From NCBI RefSeq assembly GCF_008329605.1, contig NZ_NPKO01000001.1:1-64000 (forward strand): 64,000 nucleotides of DNA, written 5' to 3'. The position numbers and the translations under genes are program-made. The DNA comes from Mycolicibacterium sp. P9-64 (GTDB lineage Bacteria; Actinomycetota; Actinomycetes; Mycobacteriales; Mycobacteriaceae). Every line of letters begins with the position of its first letter. Position 1 is the first letter of the stretch. The notes beneath the pieces were generated by a model. It was not told the origin of the DNA. It made no database searches and saw only the letters and a list, made by a program, of their open reading frames with translations. This document shows, in pieces, positions 17,615-27,418 of the stretch.

Positions 17615-19048
17615 GTGCGATTCCCTCGATTCGGCCGATCGGCCTCGCTACGAACACGGGTGGCGCTGGCGTCGGCCGCCGCTGCGGCAGCCGTCGTCGC
17701 GGTGTTCACGGTCCTGACTTCGGTCGTGCTCGCCAACAACGATGCCGCGCAGCTGGATCGCAGGCTCGACTCCATCGTCGACGCCAGCATGTACCCCGAG
17801 CAGCTCAGCGATCCGAGCCGCGGTGTGCTCACCACCGGCCGGTCACCGTCGGCTGGGCAGGTGGTTTTTCAGCGCGGCTTTCAGTTGCCGCGCCTGGCGC
17901 CGGGAACTGAGAACGTCTTGGTCAACGGCGTCGAGTACCGGGTGCGCACCATCCAGATGGCGCCTCAGCAGGGCGGGGTGGTGATGTCGGTCGGCATCCG
18001 CGCCGACAGCATCCTGCTGAGCCGGGCCCGGATACCGCTCTACACGGCGGTCGGCGTGGCGACGGTGCTGATCGCCGCGGGGTTGGGCTGGCTGCTCGCC
18101 GGTCCGGCGATCCGGCCGCTGCGCAGGCTGACCGCGCAGACCATGCGACTTGGCAAGGGCACCAACACGATGGAGGCGGTTACTGGCGCGCGGGAGGCCG
18201 AGGAGTTGTCCGACGCCATGGCAGGGATGCTCGACCGGCTGGCGGCCGCGCAGCAGGCGACGACCAACTCGCTGCAGGCGGCACAGGACTTCGCGGCCAA
18301 CGCCGCGCACGAGCTGCGCACCCCGCTGACCGCGATGCGTGCCGACCTCGACACGCTGCGCATCCACGACCTTCCCGCCGAGGAACGCGAGGAGGTGGTC
18401 GGCGACCTGCTGCGCGCACAGCGCCGGGTCGAGGCGATCATCACCGCGCTTGGTCAGCTGGCGTCGGGTCAGCTCGCGCAGGTCGAGGACCGTGAACTGA
18501 TCGACGTGACCGACATGCTCGACCGGGTGGCGCGGGAGAACGCTCGCGTGGCAGGGGCGGTCGAGATCGTGGTGGATGCCGACGACATCGGCTTCATCTG
18601 GGGGTGGCCTGGTGGTCTGCGGCTGGCCGTGGACAACCTGGTGCGCAATGCCGTCACGCACGGCGCCGCCACTCGAATCACGTTGACGGCGCGCAGAACT
18701 GGCGATGTGTTGACGATCGTCGTCGACGACAACGGTGGTGGACTGCCGGTCGACGAGCACCAGGTGGTGCTCGGCCGGTTCGCCCGGGGAAGCACCGCGG
18801 CGCCCGGTGGATCTGGGCTCGGGCTGGCCCTGGTTGCGCAGCAGGCCCAACTGCACGGCGGAAGCATCGAGCTGTCCGACGGGCCGCACGGCGGGTTGCG
18901 GGCGACCTTGACGGTGACGAGTTCGCCCGAGCTGGAGGAGGATCCAGACGAGGGTGAGACCGTCAGCGCCGAGCCAGGGCCGATACGGCGGCGCGCCACC
19001 CAAGTAGCAGGATGGCGGTCACTAGCGAAGCGACCACCACGAAGCTGA
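17615..19048 (+). CDS. Sensor histidine kinase, PrrB paralogue
   Basis: A 477-residue membrane kinase with TM1 at about residues 15-38, a periplasmic sensor loop, TM2 near 140-162, HAMP, the dimerisation box with phospho-accepting His232 in NAAHELRTPLTAMRADL, the N box LAVDNLVRNAVTHG, and G boxes DDNGGGLP and GSGLGLALV. It resembles PrrB (Rv0902c). GTG 17615 directly abuts the regulator's TAA. The last ~29 codons overlap the convergent DUF3054 gene. The signal is unknown. Confidence 0.92.
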   Translation: MRFPRFGRSASLRTRVALASAAAAAAVVAVFTVLTSVVLANNDAAQLDRRLDSIVDASMYPEQLSDPSRGVLTTGRSPSAGQVVFQRGFQLPRLAPGTENVLVNGVEYRVRTIQMAPQQGGVVMSVGIRADSILLSRARIPLYTAVGVATVLIAAGLGWLLAGPAIRPLRRLTAQTMRLGKGTNTMEAVTGAREAEELSDAMAGMLDRLAAAQQATTNSLQAAQDFAANAAHELRTPLTAMRADLDTLRIHDLPAEEREEVVGDLLRAQRRVEAIITALGQLASGQLAQVEDRELIDVTDMLDRVARENARVAGAVEIVVDADDIGFIWGWPGGLRLAVDNLVRNAVTHGAATRITLTARRTGDVLTIVVDDNGGGLPVDEHQVVLGRFARGSTAAPGGSGLGLALVAQQAQLHGGSIELSDGPHGGLRATLTVTSSPELEEDPDEGETVSAEPGPIRRRATQVAGWRSLAKRPPRS

Positions 19049-19337
19049 TCGCGGTGCCCGCAGACGTGGCCTTGCGCAACAGCATTCCGATCACCACGGT
19101 GCTCAGCCAGATCACCAGCCCGGTCGGTGCGAGCGCCGACGGTTGGCGCCACGCGCGGGCCGCCAGCCACCCGACGGCGGTCCCGGTGAGGAACGGCCAT
19201 GCCGTCTCGGCGACGCCCGCGATCGTGATCCCCTCGGCGTGACTGCGCCTGCCGATCGTGCAGAACACCAACACGCACACCACGTCGGCCAATAGCGCCG
19301 CGGCCGGTCGCGACCCAGTGGCGTCACCCTGCGGCAT
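18963..19337 (-). CDS. DUF3054 small membrane protein
   Basis: A 124-residue protein with four hydrophobic segments (LLADVVCVLVFCTIG, TAWPFLTGTAVGWL, TGLVIWLSTVVIGML, ISFVVVASLVTAILLLGW). It matches the DUF3054 family in length and in the RRSHAEG loop after TM1. The function is unknown. Its ATG overlaps the end of the lipoprotein gene upstream by 14 bases, so the two are co-expressed. Confidence 0.85.
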   Translation of the reverse strand: MPQGDATGSRPAAALLADVVCVLVFCTIGRRSHAEGITIAGVAETAWPFLTGTAVGWLAARAWRQPSALAPTGLVIWLSTVVIGMLLRKATSAGTAISFVVVASLVTAILLLGWRAAVSALARR

Positions 19338-20562
19338 AGGTCATCACATCGAGCACCAGTGGACTGACGTTTTCCTCGTCCCTTGCGGTGAAACCCGGCT
19401 GCACGGGGGCAGGCTTGCCTGCCACGAGGTCGTCGACCCCATTCATCGAGGCGAGTCGGCCGTCGAGCTTGAACGACTTGAAGATGAACGGAATTCCGTT
19501 GGCCATCAGCGGATCCGGCGTACTCATCACGTGGAAGTGCAAATGTGGCGCATCGGTGTTGCCGGAGTTGCCGAGGTTGGCGATCACCTGCCCGGTGCTG
19601 AGTCGGTCACCCGGCTTCACCTTGACGGTCCCGGTCTTGAGGTGGGCGTAGAACGCATAGTTGCCATCTCCGATGTCCTGCACGATGTGGTTGCCGCCGT
19701 ACTGATCGAGGGGCAAGCCGGTCGGCGATTGCCCGGCCACCTGTTCTGGCAAGCCGTCGACGACACTGACGACGGGGCCGTCGGCGACGGCATGGATGTC
19801 GGCGCCGAAGTAGGGGTAGCTCTCGGGCTTCGACGCGTCGCCGCGAAAGATCGTGCCATCGGGGCTCATCTGGAGGTAGTCGATCGCGAACCGCTCGGCG
19901 GCCCACAGCTTGCCGTTCAACGGGTTGAGAGCCATCCGGTGTGCCGTCATGTCGCAGCAGCTGTTGGCGTCCACCCAGCGAGGCCCGTCGAGCGGCGGAG
20001 AGATGACGGGCGGCTCGTGGGTGGAGACGGTCACCGGGGCGACGTCCTCGGTCATCGTCGGCGGTAGCAGCGGCGGTATCGGCTTGGTCAGGTTCGTCAC
20101 GATGGTGTGCGAGAGTTCTTGTGGCACAGCAGGTGTGCTGTCAGTGGGACCGTCGATCACGACGTCGAGCCAGACCACGGAGCTCTGGCCGGGACCCAGC
20201 TTCGTCGTCGGCTCCTGGCCGCCGAGCGTCCGCATCCAGTACGAGAGTCGATCGCCTGTCAACGTCAGCAGTGGCTTGTCGCCTGCCTTGACGGCCACCG
20301 ACGTCACGGTCACGTCCTGCCCGAGCGCGTTGGTCAGCTGCAGTTCGTAGGCGAGGTGCACCTTGCCGTCGGTGGCAGGCGCCGGAATCGGCGGTGCGAT
20401 CACCTCGGCGAGCAGCGGGGTTGCGGCAGCCGGTTCGACGGCGGTCGACGGAGCAGGCGACTGTTCCCTGGACTGAGCGGCGGGCTCGCTCGGCGACGAA
20501 CATCCCGCTACCAGGACGGCCACGCCGAGGATCGCGGCGACGCCGCGGATGCCGGGGTGCAT
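19324..20562 (-). CDS. M23-like (LytM) lipoprotein, probably without a full zinc site
   Basis: A 412-residue lipoprotein: signal with lipobox VAGC (Cys21), Ser/Pro/Ala linker, a beta-rich domain (about 60-180), then an M23/LytM domain. The C-terminal catalytic motif HLHFH is intact and GNSGNTDAPHLHFHV is typical. The N-terminal zinc motif, usually HxxxD, reads ERFAIDY, so the first histidine is Arg. Proteins of this kind may bind peptidoglycan or activate amidases rather than cut directly; that is inference. It is followed by DUF3054 in the same transcript. Confidence 0.85.
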   Translation of the reverse strand: MHPGIRGVAAILGVAVLVAGCSSPSEPAAQSREQSPAPSTAVEPAAATPLLAEVIAPPIPAPATDGKVHLAYELQLTNALGQDVTVTSVAVKAGDKPLLTLTGDRLSYWMRTLGGQEPTTKLGPGQSSVVWLDVVIDGPTDSTPAVPQELSHTIVTNLTKPIPPLLPPTMTEDVAPVTVSTHEPPVISPPLDGPRWVDANSCCDMTAHRMALNPLNGKLWAAERFAIDYLQMSPDGTIFRGDASKPESYPYFGADIHAVADGPVVSVVDGLPEQVAGQSPTGLPLDQYGGNHIVQDIGDGNYAFYAHLKTGTVKVKPGDRLSTGQVIANLGNSGNTDAPHLHFHVMSTPDPLMANGIPFIFKSFKLDGRLASMNGVDDLVAGKPAPVQPGFTARDEENVSPLVLDVMTYAAG

Positions 20563-20623
20563 GAGCCGATCCTATGGTGGTTAGCATGGGCCGCACTACC
20601 GTCTCCGCAGAGGAGTCAGGCTC

Positions 20624-21406
20624 GTGCTCGAGATCATCGACAAGGGGTCGTGCACCGAAGAACATCCGGTGCCACTGCTGTTCGTGCACGGAGCGTGGCA
20701 TGCGGCCTGGTGCTGGGACGAACACTTTCTGGACTTCTTCGCGGACAAGGGCTATCGCGCGCTGGCGCTCAGCCTGCGCGGCCATGGAAACAGCCCGGCG
20801 CCAAAGCGCATGCAGAAGTGCTCGATCGCCGACTTCGTCGATGACGTCGCCTCGGTGGCCGATGCTCTGCCAACGCGACCGGCGGTGATCGGCCACTCGA
20901 TGGGCGGCTTCGTCGTGCAGAAGTACCTCGAGGCGCACGATGCTCCTGCCGGCGTGCTCGTCGCATCGATGCCGCCGCGCGGGGCAGGCGGCTTCCTCCT
21001 CCGCGGTATGAAACGCCACCCGTGGCACACCATCAGAGGCATCGTGACCCAGCGCTCGCGGCACGGGTACAGCACGCCCAAGCTCGCCCGCGAATACTTC
21101 TACTCGCCGCACACACCCGAGTCCGATGTCGTCCGCCATGTCGCACGGCTCGACGAGGAGTTCGCTGGGCGAACCGTGCGGGACATGGTCTTCCTCGACC
21201 TGCCAAAACCCGAGCGCGTCACCGCGCCACTGCTGGTCCTGGGTGCCGAGTACGACGGCTGCTTTACCAAGGACGAACTCCACGCCACCGCGCGGGCCTA
21301 CCGCACCGAAGCCGAGATCGTCCCCAACATGGGACACAACATGATGCTCGAGCCGGGGTGGGAAGCCGTCGCCCAACGCATCCACACCTGGCTGGCGACG
21401 GCCTAA
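20624..21406 (+). CDS. alpha/beta hydrolase
   Basis: A 260-residue cytosolic alpha/beta hydrolase. It has the HGAWHAAWCWD oxyanion loop, nucleophile elbow GHSMGG (Ser near residue 90), acid in LGAEYDGCF and a C-terminal histidine in NMGHNMMLEPGW. It looks like the lysophospholipase or haloperoxidase-type hydrolases; the substrate is unknown. The start is GTG 20624. Its stop overlaps the stop of the convergent membrane protein gene within CTAA. Confidence 0.86.
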   Translation: MLEIIDKGSCTEEHPVPLLFVHGAWHAAWCWDEHFLDFFADKGYRALALSLRGHGNSPAPKRMQKCSIADFVDDVASVADALPTRPAVIGHSMGGFVVQKYLEAHDAPAGVLVASMPPRGAGGFLLRGMKRHPWHTIRGIVTQRSRHGYSTPKLAREYFYSPHTPESDVVRHVARLDEEFAGRTVRDMVFLDLPKPERVTAPLLVLGAEYDGCFTKDELHATARAYRTEAEIVPNMGHNMMLEPGWEAVAQRIHTWLATA

Positions 21407-22587
21407 CGTTCGGCTTCGGGCTGTTTGGGCTCTTCCGGGGCGTAGATCGCCTCGGGGTCGGGGCTGAACTCAGCCGGTTCGTCGCCAGACAGCTCGACGG
21501 GATCGGGAGCCGCATCTGGGTCGATGTCCTTCTCGGTGCGGAACACGAAGAAGAACACGATCCAGCCGATCGCGGAGATGAAGATCCAGCTCACCAGGCG
21601 GTAGATGAGCATGGCGGAGATGGACGAGGCCAGGGTCATCCCGCTCGACACCAGGCCCGGCACCAGCACCGCCTCGACGATCAGCAGCCCGCCAGGCATC
21701 AACGGAATCGACCCCACGGCGCGCGCAGCGGCGTAGGCGACGGTCAGCCCGGCCAGCGATGGATGGCCCCCCGCGGCGTAGCAGGCGAACGCCAGGCAGG
21801 CCACGTCGGCGACCCAGTTGAACATCGACCAGCTGAAGGCCGTGCCGAGCGTGCGGCGGCTCAGGCTCACCGACTCCAGCTGCGCCAGGGTCTCCCGCCA
21901 CTTGTCCAAGCCCACGTCGGCCGGTTTGCCGCGAATCGAGTTGAACAACGAAAGGACACGCACGCCGATGCCGTCGATGAGCTCGGGGCGTGAGGCGACT
22001 GCCTGCGCCAGGATCAACAGTGCGACGAAGCCGCCGAGCGTAAAGATAAGCGACAGAGGGTTTTTGCTGGCACCCAGCAGGAATGCGCCGCCGAGGCCGA
22101 GCAGCGCAAGGCCGACGACCTGCAGCACGCCCGACATCACCAGCTGCCAGGACGCGACGACGGGCGAGGCACCCCAGATGCGTTGCTGGCGGTAGACGAA
22201 GGTGGCCGACAGCACGGGCCCGCCCGGCATGGTGGTGCTCAGGGCGTTGCCACAGTAGAAGGCGGCCTCCGAGCGCCACTGCTTGACGTGCACGCCCGCC
22301 GACTTCAGAAGCGTTCGCTGGATCTGGGCGAAGCTGTGCATGGAGGCAAGCGCGGCGGCGGCAGCGGCCAGCACCCACCACCAGTTCGCGGACAGCAAGC
22401 TCTTCCAGGCCTTGGCGAGCTGATCCCAGACCAGCACCACCTCGACGGCGAGCACCACGACGGCGACGCCAATGATCGCCCACCGTAGCCACCAGTATTT
22501 GCCTCGCTGGCGGCCGTCTCGGCGGCTGGCGTCGTCCGTCCCGACTCTTACCCGGATCGCTGCACTCCTGCCCTCCGGCACGCTCAC
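21403..22587 (-). CDS. YbhN/UPF0104-type (LPG synthase TM region) membrane protein
   Basis: A 394-residue protein with about eight membrane helices and an acidic cytoplasmic C-terminus. Blocks such as [34 protein letters not shown] and YRLVSWIF are signatures of the family that includes the membrane half of lysylphosphatidylglycerol synthase (flippase-like). No synthetase domain is attached, so a lipid-flipping role is only a possibility. By position it would be Rv0204c. It starts with GTG and diverges from the AI-2E family gene. Confidence 0.86.
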   Translation of the reverse strand: MSVPEGRSAAIRVRVGTDDASRRDGRQRGKYWWLRWAIIGVAVVVLAVEVVLVWDQLAKAWKSLLSANWWWVLAAAAAALASMHSFAQIQRTLLKSAGVHVKQWRSEAAFYCGNALSTTMPGGPVLSATFVYRQQRIWGASPVVASWQLVMSGVLQVVGLALLGLGGAFLLGASKNPLSLIFTLGGFVALLILAQAVASRPELIDGIGVRVLSLFNSIRGKPADVGLDKWRETLAQLESVSLSRRTLGTAFSWSMFNWVADVACLAFACYAAGGHPSLAGLTVAYAAARAVGSIPLMPGGLLIVEAVLVPGLVSSGMTLASSISAMLIYRLVSWIFISAIGWIVFFFVFRTEKDIDPDAAPDPVELSGDEPAEFSPDPEAIYAPEEPKQPEAER

Positions 22588-22657
22588 CAGGGTAATGGCG
22601 GCGCCTCGCCGAATCAGCGTGCCTGGAAGGGGCGCGCCGAGTCGTTACAGTACCGAC

Positions 22658-23821
22658 ATGCCAGAGGGCTTCTCGCTAGATTCGCAGGCCGATGCGGCTG
22701 TTCATCCCATCGTTCGCAAGACCGCGGCCTGGAGTTGGCGACTGCTGATCATCCTCGCCGCACTCATCGCGTTGCTGTGGGTGATCGGGCACCTCGAGGT
22801 GATCGTGGTGCCGGTGTTGCTCGCGATCATGGTGACCGCGATGCTGGTTCCGCTCGTCGACGCCCTCGACCGGCGCGGCCTGCCGAGGGGCTTGGCAGTG
22901 GCCGTGGTGTTGCTCAGCAGTTTCGTCGTAGTGGGCGGCATCCTGGCGTTCGTCGTGAGCCAGTTCATCCACGGCGCGCCCGCACTGATCGATCAGGTGA
23001 CGCAGAGCATCACCAACGCCAGGAACTCGCTCAACACCGGTGTGCTGTCCCACTTCAGCAACGACCAGATCAAGAGTGCAACCGATACCGCAATCGAGGC
23101 GCTGAAGAACAACCAGGCCAAACTCACCAGCGGCGCCCTGTCCACGGCGGGCACCATCACCGAGCTCGTCACCGGTGCGCTCCTGATGTTCTTCACCCTG
23201 ATCTTCCTGCTGCAAGGTGGACGCAACATCTACGCCTACGTCACCAAGGTCTTCCCGGTGACGGTCCGCGACCGGGTCCGTGACGCGGGCCGTGCCGGTT
23301 TCCACTCGCTGATCGGCTACGTCCGCGCGACGTTCCTGGTGGCCCTCGTCGATGCCATCGGCATCGGTACCGGCCTCGCGATCATGGGCATCCCGCTGGC
23401 GCTGCCACTGGCGTCGCTGGTGTTCCTCGGCGCATTCATTCCACTGGTTGGTGCCGTGATCGCAGGCGGACTGGCCGTCATCGTCGCCTTGATCGCCAAG
23501 GGCTGGGTCTTCGCGCTGATCACGTTTGGCGTGATCATCGCCGTGCAGCAGCTCGAGGCACACGTCCTGCAGCCGCTGGTCATGGGTCGCGCCGTCTCGG
23601 TGCACCCGCTGGCGGTCGTGCTGGCGATCGCCGCCGGTGCCGTGCTGGCAGGCATCGTGGGCGCGCTGCTGGCCGTGCCGACGGTCGCGATGATCAACAG
23701 CGCGGTGCGCGTGCTGCTGGCCGACGATCCGAAGGCCGAGGAGGAGCTTCTCGAGGCCCAAGTCGGGCCTGCAATCAGCGCCGAACCCGACGACCTACCG
23801 CCGGAGTTGCAGAAGGATTAG
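22658..23821 (+). CDS. AI-2E family (PerM-type) transporter
   Basis: A 387-residue membrane protein with about eight helices and the AI-2E family pattern. Two helices lie near the N-terminus ([18 protein letters not shown] and [20 protein letters not shown]), then a soluble helical region, then a C-terminal bundle with [19 protein letters not shown] and [22 protein letters not shown]. It corresponds to Rv0205. Members export small molecules or act in cell division; the substrate here is unknown. ATG 22658 is used; upstream frame is shadow. The last bases overlap the end of the convergent mmpL3 copy A, and a relic of this same 3' end is found at 27373-27407. Confidence 0.92.
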   Translation: MPEGFSLDSQADAAVHPIVRKTAAWSWRLLIILAALIALLWVIGHLEVIVVPVLLAIMVTAMLVPLVDALDRRGLPRGLAVAVVLLSSFVVVGGILAFVVSQFIHGAPALIDQVTQSITNARNSLNTGVLSHFSNDQIKSATDTAIEALKNNQAKLTSGALSTAGTITELVTGALLMFFTLIFLLQGGRNIYAYVTKVFPVTVRDRVRDAGRAGFHSLIGYVRATFLVALVDAIGIGTGLAIMGIPLALPLASLVFLGAFIPLVGAVIAGGLAVIVALIAKGWVFALITFGVIIAVQQLEAHVLQPLVMGRAVSVHPLAVVLAIAAGAVLAGIVGALLAVPTVAMINSAVRVLLADDPKAEEELLEAQVGPAISAEPDDLPPELQKD

Positions 23822-26800
23822 CTCCGGCCTTCGCGGATGTCGATCTTCTCGGTGGCTTCCGGTTCCGGTGGCCGCTGGGCGGGGATCGCGGTGGTCGGGG
23901 CGTCGACCGGCTGGGCCTGCGGTGGCGCTTGCCGTGGGGCGGGCCGCTGCTCGGGCATCGTTCTTGTCGGCTCCGCCGAGGGTGGGGCTGGTGGTGTTGT
24001 CGGTGTGCCAGCCGGTCCACTAGTGCTGCTGCGCAGGTCACCGAGCCACGATTCGATCTCGCGCTTCTGCGTCGATCCGCCCCGAGTCTCCGCGCGGCGG
24101 GACGCCCGTGACGTGGGCGTCGGCGTGACATTCCGGTTCGGGGCTACCCGCGGAGTGCGGGTAGTCGGTGCGTCGGGCACCGCCGGTGCCGGCGCGTCCG
24201 TCGGCGCCTTGAAGCGGGTGGTGGGAGCTTCGCCCACCTGCGCACCGGGCGACGTGGGGATCCGGGTGGTGCCCGCCGTGGACGGCGGGAGCGCACGCGG
24301 GGGAGTCGGCGGGCGACCGGGGCCGGTTGGCCCACCGGGCCGGGGGGTTCCGCCATTGGGATGCCCTGGATCGTGCGGAGGCCGTGGGCGCACGGGAGCG
24401 CCCGCCCCGACCAGCGCTTCCTCGGGTTCGTTGAAGGTGAGGCGTTTGCGCTCGTCGGGTAGCTCGAGCTCGCCGAGTCCGATGCGTTCCTGGATCCGTT
24501 TCATCCACTGCGGTGCCCACCAGCAGTCGTCGCCGAGCATCTTCATGATCGCCGGGACGAGGAACATTCGGACGACCGTGGCGTCGAGCAGCAGAGCAAG
24601 GAGCAAGCCGAACGCCAGATACTTCATCATCACCAGGTCGGAGAAGACGAACGCGCCTGCGACGACCGCGAGAACCAGTGCGGCGCCGGTGATCAATCGG
24701 CCCGTCGTGGCCGTGCCGATGCGGATCGCCTCGGCGGTGGACATGCCACGGGCCCTGGCCTCCACCATCCGGGACACCAGGAACACCTCGTAGTCGGTCG
24801 ACAGACCCCAGATCACGGCGATGATCAGCCCGATCATCGGTGCCATCAGCGGCTGCGGCGTGTAGTTCATCAGGCCGGAGCCGTGCCCGTCGACGAACAT
24901 CCACGTCAGGATGCCCATCGTCGAACCGAGCGTGAGCGCGCTCATCAATGCGGCCTTGATCGGCAACACGAGCGAGCCGAAGGCCAGGAACATGAGCACC
25001 GTGGTCGTGAGGATCAGCACCACCACCATCAGCGGCAGCTTGGTGAACAGGCTGTGGATGCTGTCCTGTTCCAGCGCAGGGGTTCCGCCGACCGAGACGG
25101 TGACTCCTCGTGGCGGCGACATCGCCCGCAACTCGTTGATCTTCTTGGCGGCGTCACCCCGTGTGATGAGGCCGTTCTGGAGCACCCGCACATTCGGATT
25201 CTTGGTCGCACCATCGAGATACGGGCGTTCCTTCCACATGGTGGAGGGATCGTTGTTCTGCTCGATGAACCCGGGGATCTGCATCGCGTCGTTGCGGACC
25301 GCGGCGATTTGTTGGTCGCTCACCGGCTGGCCGTTGTCGCTCTCGATCACCAGAGTCAGTGGTTCGGTGCGGAATCCGGGGAAGGTCTTGTCGAACTCTT
25401 CCTGCGCCACCCGGACCGCATTGTCGGGCGGTAGGTACTTCTCGCTGATGCCGCCGAGGGCGAGCTGGCCCAGCGGAATGATGAGGACGACCATCCCGAT
25501 GACGATCGGCACCGCGAATGCGCCGGGGCGCTTCATCACGATGTTGACGAGCTTGCCCCAGAAGCCCTTCTCGACCTCAGCGCGCGTCTTCGTCTTCTGC
25601 GTCTTCTCGGCCAACCAGTTCAGCCACCAGACGATCGGGCCGCGCAGCAGCGGCACGGCCCGTGCCAGTGCGAGTCCGGCGATGACCACCGCTACGAAGA
25701 TCACGACGCCCAGAAGGATCCAGTACAGCGCACTTTCGATGATGCCTGCATCGCGCAGGGCGACGACTCCATATCCGAGCGCGCACATCAGGCTGACATA
25801 GCCGAGGACCAAACCGATGAGGGCGAGCCCTGCGCCGCGTTCACCGGTCGTCCTGATGCGGGATCGGGCGATGTGTCCGAATGCGATGCCCAGTGGTGGA
25901 AGCAGGATCCCGACCGGGATCGACGCCAGTGCAAGGGGATTGGACCGTGGATTGGAGGGGTCGGAGACGATCGGATCGGGCTGTGCGAACCGGACCAGCA
26001 TCTTCACGCCGACGTTGTCGACGCGAGGTCCGAGGATGGCCAGGGCGGCGGCCAGCACCGTGATCGACAGGATCGCCGCCAACATGACCGAGGCGATGAT
26101 CGCGTAGGTGATCGACTTGAGGAAGCCTTGCGGGAACAACAGCAGCGGTATCGAGGACGCCACCAGGATCACTGCGGAGAACATGATGGTCCGGCCGGAA
26201 GTCATCACCGTGCGTCGCACGGCCGCCTCGGTGTCGTAGCCCTCGGCGAGTTCCTCCCGGAATCGGCTCACCATGAAGAGGCCGTAGTCGACCGCGATGC
26301 CGAGTCCCATCAGGGTCACCACCGGCTGGGCGAAGAAGTGCACGGGGATGAACTCGGCGACCAGGCGCATGACGCCGAGTGCGCCTGCGATGGTCAGGCC
26401 ACCGATGACGCCAGGCAGTGCGGCCGAAATCACGGTGCCGAACACGAAGAACAACACCACGCAGACGAGAGGGATGGCGGCCACCTCGGCGCGCTTCTGG
26501 TCCTCGCCGATGGTGCCGGTCAGTTCACTGGCCAGCGGTTGGAGGCCGGCTTGCTGAACGTCGACGCCGTCGATGTTCAGGGCCTCCTTGACGGTCTTGC
26601 CGTCCTCACCGACGTTCTTGTTGTAGTTGTTCAGGATCTGGTCGTCGTTGTCGCCCTTCAGCTGGACGGACATGAAGGCTTGCTTCTTGTCGGGGTCCGC
26701 CATGGTCTTCAGGAGTTCGGGGCTCTTGAAGTAACCGATCGAGCGAAGGATCTGGTCGGGGTGGTCCTTTTCGACCTGGGCCAGGCTGTCCAGGACCTTC

Positions 26801-27063
26801 TTCCGGAACGCGGGATCGTCGACGGTCTTGCCCTCGGGTGCCGTGTAGATGGCAACGATGTGACCGGAGGTGTCACGTCCGTAGGCCTGGTCGCTGACCA
26901 CCGACGCGTGGACCGACTGGCTGCCTTCGTCGTAGAAGCCACTTTGTGTGACGTGCTCGCCGAGACCGATGCCGAAGATGCCGCCACCCAGGCACAGCGC
27001 GACCATCACTCCGATCACCGCGTACCGGAATCGGTACACCGTTCGACCCCACCAGGCGAACAC
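23818..27063 (-). CDS. MmpL3-like transporter, copy A, with inserted DUF4190-like domain
   Basis: A 1081-residue MmpL3-type transporter. MmpL3 flips trehalose monomycolate for the mycomembrane and is normally single and essential. Proton-relay pairs are present: Asp259-Tyr260 in GIAVDYGLF and the TM10 GLSTDYEVF. Between the first helix bundle and the second half (about residues 362-473) it carries ~110 extra residues absent from copy B. These have three or four hydrophobic helices and the block [20 protein letters not shown], typical of DUF4190. The proline-rich cytoplasmic tail is nearly the same as in copy B, whereas the first 60 residues share only 42. It may be a neofunctionalised paralogue. 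It lies downstream of copy B, with a scar between. Confidence 0.93.
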   Translation of the reverse strand: MFAWWGRTVYRFRYAVIGVMVALCLGGGIFGIGLGEHVTQSGFYDEGSQSVHASVVSDQAYGRDTSGHIVAIYTAPEGKTVDDPAFRKKVLDSLAQVEKDHPDQILRSIGYFKSPELLKTMADPDKKQAFMSVQLKGDNDDQILNNYNKNVGEDGKTVKEALNIDGVDVQQAGLQPLASELTGTIGEDQKRAEVAAIPLVCVVLFFVFGTVISAALPGVIGGLTIAGALGVMRLVAEFIPVHFFAQPVVTLMGLGIAVDYGLFMVSRFREELAEGYDTEAAVRRTVMTSGRTIMFSAVILVASSIPLLLFPQGFLKSITYAIIASVMLAAILSITVLAAALAILGPRVDNVGVKMLVRFAQPDPIVSDPSNPRSNPLALASIPVGILLPPLGIAFGHIARSRIRTTGERGAGLALIGLVLGYVSLMCALGYGVVALRDAGIIESALYWILLGVVIFVAVVIAGLALARAVPLLRGPIVWWLNWLAEKTQKTKTRAEVEKGFWGKLVNIVMKRPGAFAVPIVIGMVVLIIPLGQLALGGISEKYLPPDNAVRVAQEEFDKTFPGFRTEPLTLVIESDNGQPVSDQQIAAVRNDAMQIPGFIEQNNDPSTMWKERPYLDGATKNPNVRVLQNGLITRGDAAKKINELRAMSPPRGVTVSVGGTPALEQDSIHSLFTKLPLMVVVLILTTTVLMFLAFGSLVLPIKAALMSALTLGSTMGILTWMFVDGHGSGLMNYTPQPLMAPMIGLIIAVIWGLSTDYEVFLVSRMVEARARGMSTAEAIRIGTATTGRLITGAALVLAVVAGAFVFSDLVMMKYLAFGLLLALLLDATVVRMFLVPAIMKMLGDDCWWAPQWMKRIQERIGLGELELPDERKRLTFNEPEEALVGAGAPVRPRPPHDPGHPNGGTPRPGGPTGPGRPPTPPRALPPSTAGTTRIPTSPGAQVGEAPTTRFKAPTDAPAPAVPDAPTTRTPRVAPNRNVTPTPTSRASRRAETRGGSTQKREIESWLGDLRSSTSGPAGTPTTPPAPPSAEPTRTMPEQRPAPRQAPPQAQPVDAPTTAIPAQRPPEPEATEKIDIREGRS

Positions 27064-27116
27064 GTCGGCTCCTAACTGATCTTCTTCAAGTCTTTCGGCC
27101 TGCGCTGCTTCAGTTG

Positions 27117-27366
27117 TCAGATGCGCGAGGTCAGTGGCGACGACAGCGGCCGGAACGGCTGCAGTCGGGCGCCGTGCTCGGGCAGCGAATCAAGCATCTC
27201 CGTCGCTTCGCTCGCCCCACTGCCGATTCGCGGTAACGGCTCCGTGAAGACACCAAACCGTCTTCGAGGTCCACGAACTCCAAGGTATCCGACGCTAGTG
27301 CTCAACTCGCGTGTTCGCGAAATCCGAGAACGTGCACGCCGACGCGGTCGCTTGACCAGTTCCTCG
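27117..27366 (-). pseudogene. 3' relic of the NYN-domain (Rv0207c-like) gene
   Basis: The minus strand encodes a C-terminus matching that of the intact gene at 30418-31119: EPLPRIG, then LDSLPE, then GARLQPFRPLSSPLTSR and stop. The upstream part is decayed by frame-breaking changes, and homology ends near 27366. It contains an extra 27 bases (27195-27221) that the intact gene lacks. The downstream spacer to mmpL3 copy A is 94 percent identical to the spacer before copy B over about 130 bases. It is one half of a recombination scar. Confidence 0.85.
27195..27221 (-). repeat. 27-base in-frame insertion carrying the dispersed repeat (filled site)
   Basis: Relative to the intact paralogue, whose empty site is between 30495 and 30496, the relic carries 27 extra bases encoding SGASEATEM. 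They include 19 bases (27200-27218) of the 21-bp repeat seen at 5601, 33115 and 57379. Confidence 0.7.
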
Positions 27367-27372
27367 GCGCGG

Positions 27373-27407
27373 CGGCAAGCGCCGAGCCCGACGATCTACC
27401 GCCGTAG
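27373..27407 (+). pseudogene. 3' relic of the AI-2E transporter (Rv0205-like) gene
   Basis: Codons 27378-27407 read SAEPDDLPP and stop, matching the [14 protein letters not shown] end of the intact gene at 23776-23821 but ending four codons early. The DNA remains alignable to about 27430, into the end of mmpL3 copy B, as the intact gene does into copy A. It joins the NYN relic at about 27366-27373, which marks the duplication junction. Confidence 0.75.
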
Positions 27408-27418
27408 TCGCGGGAAGA

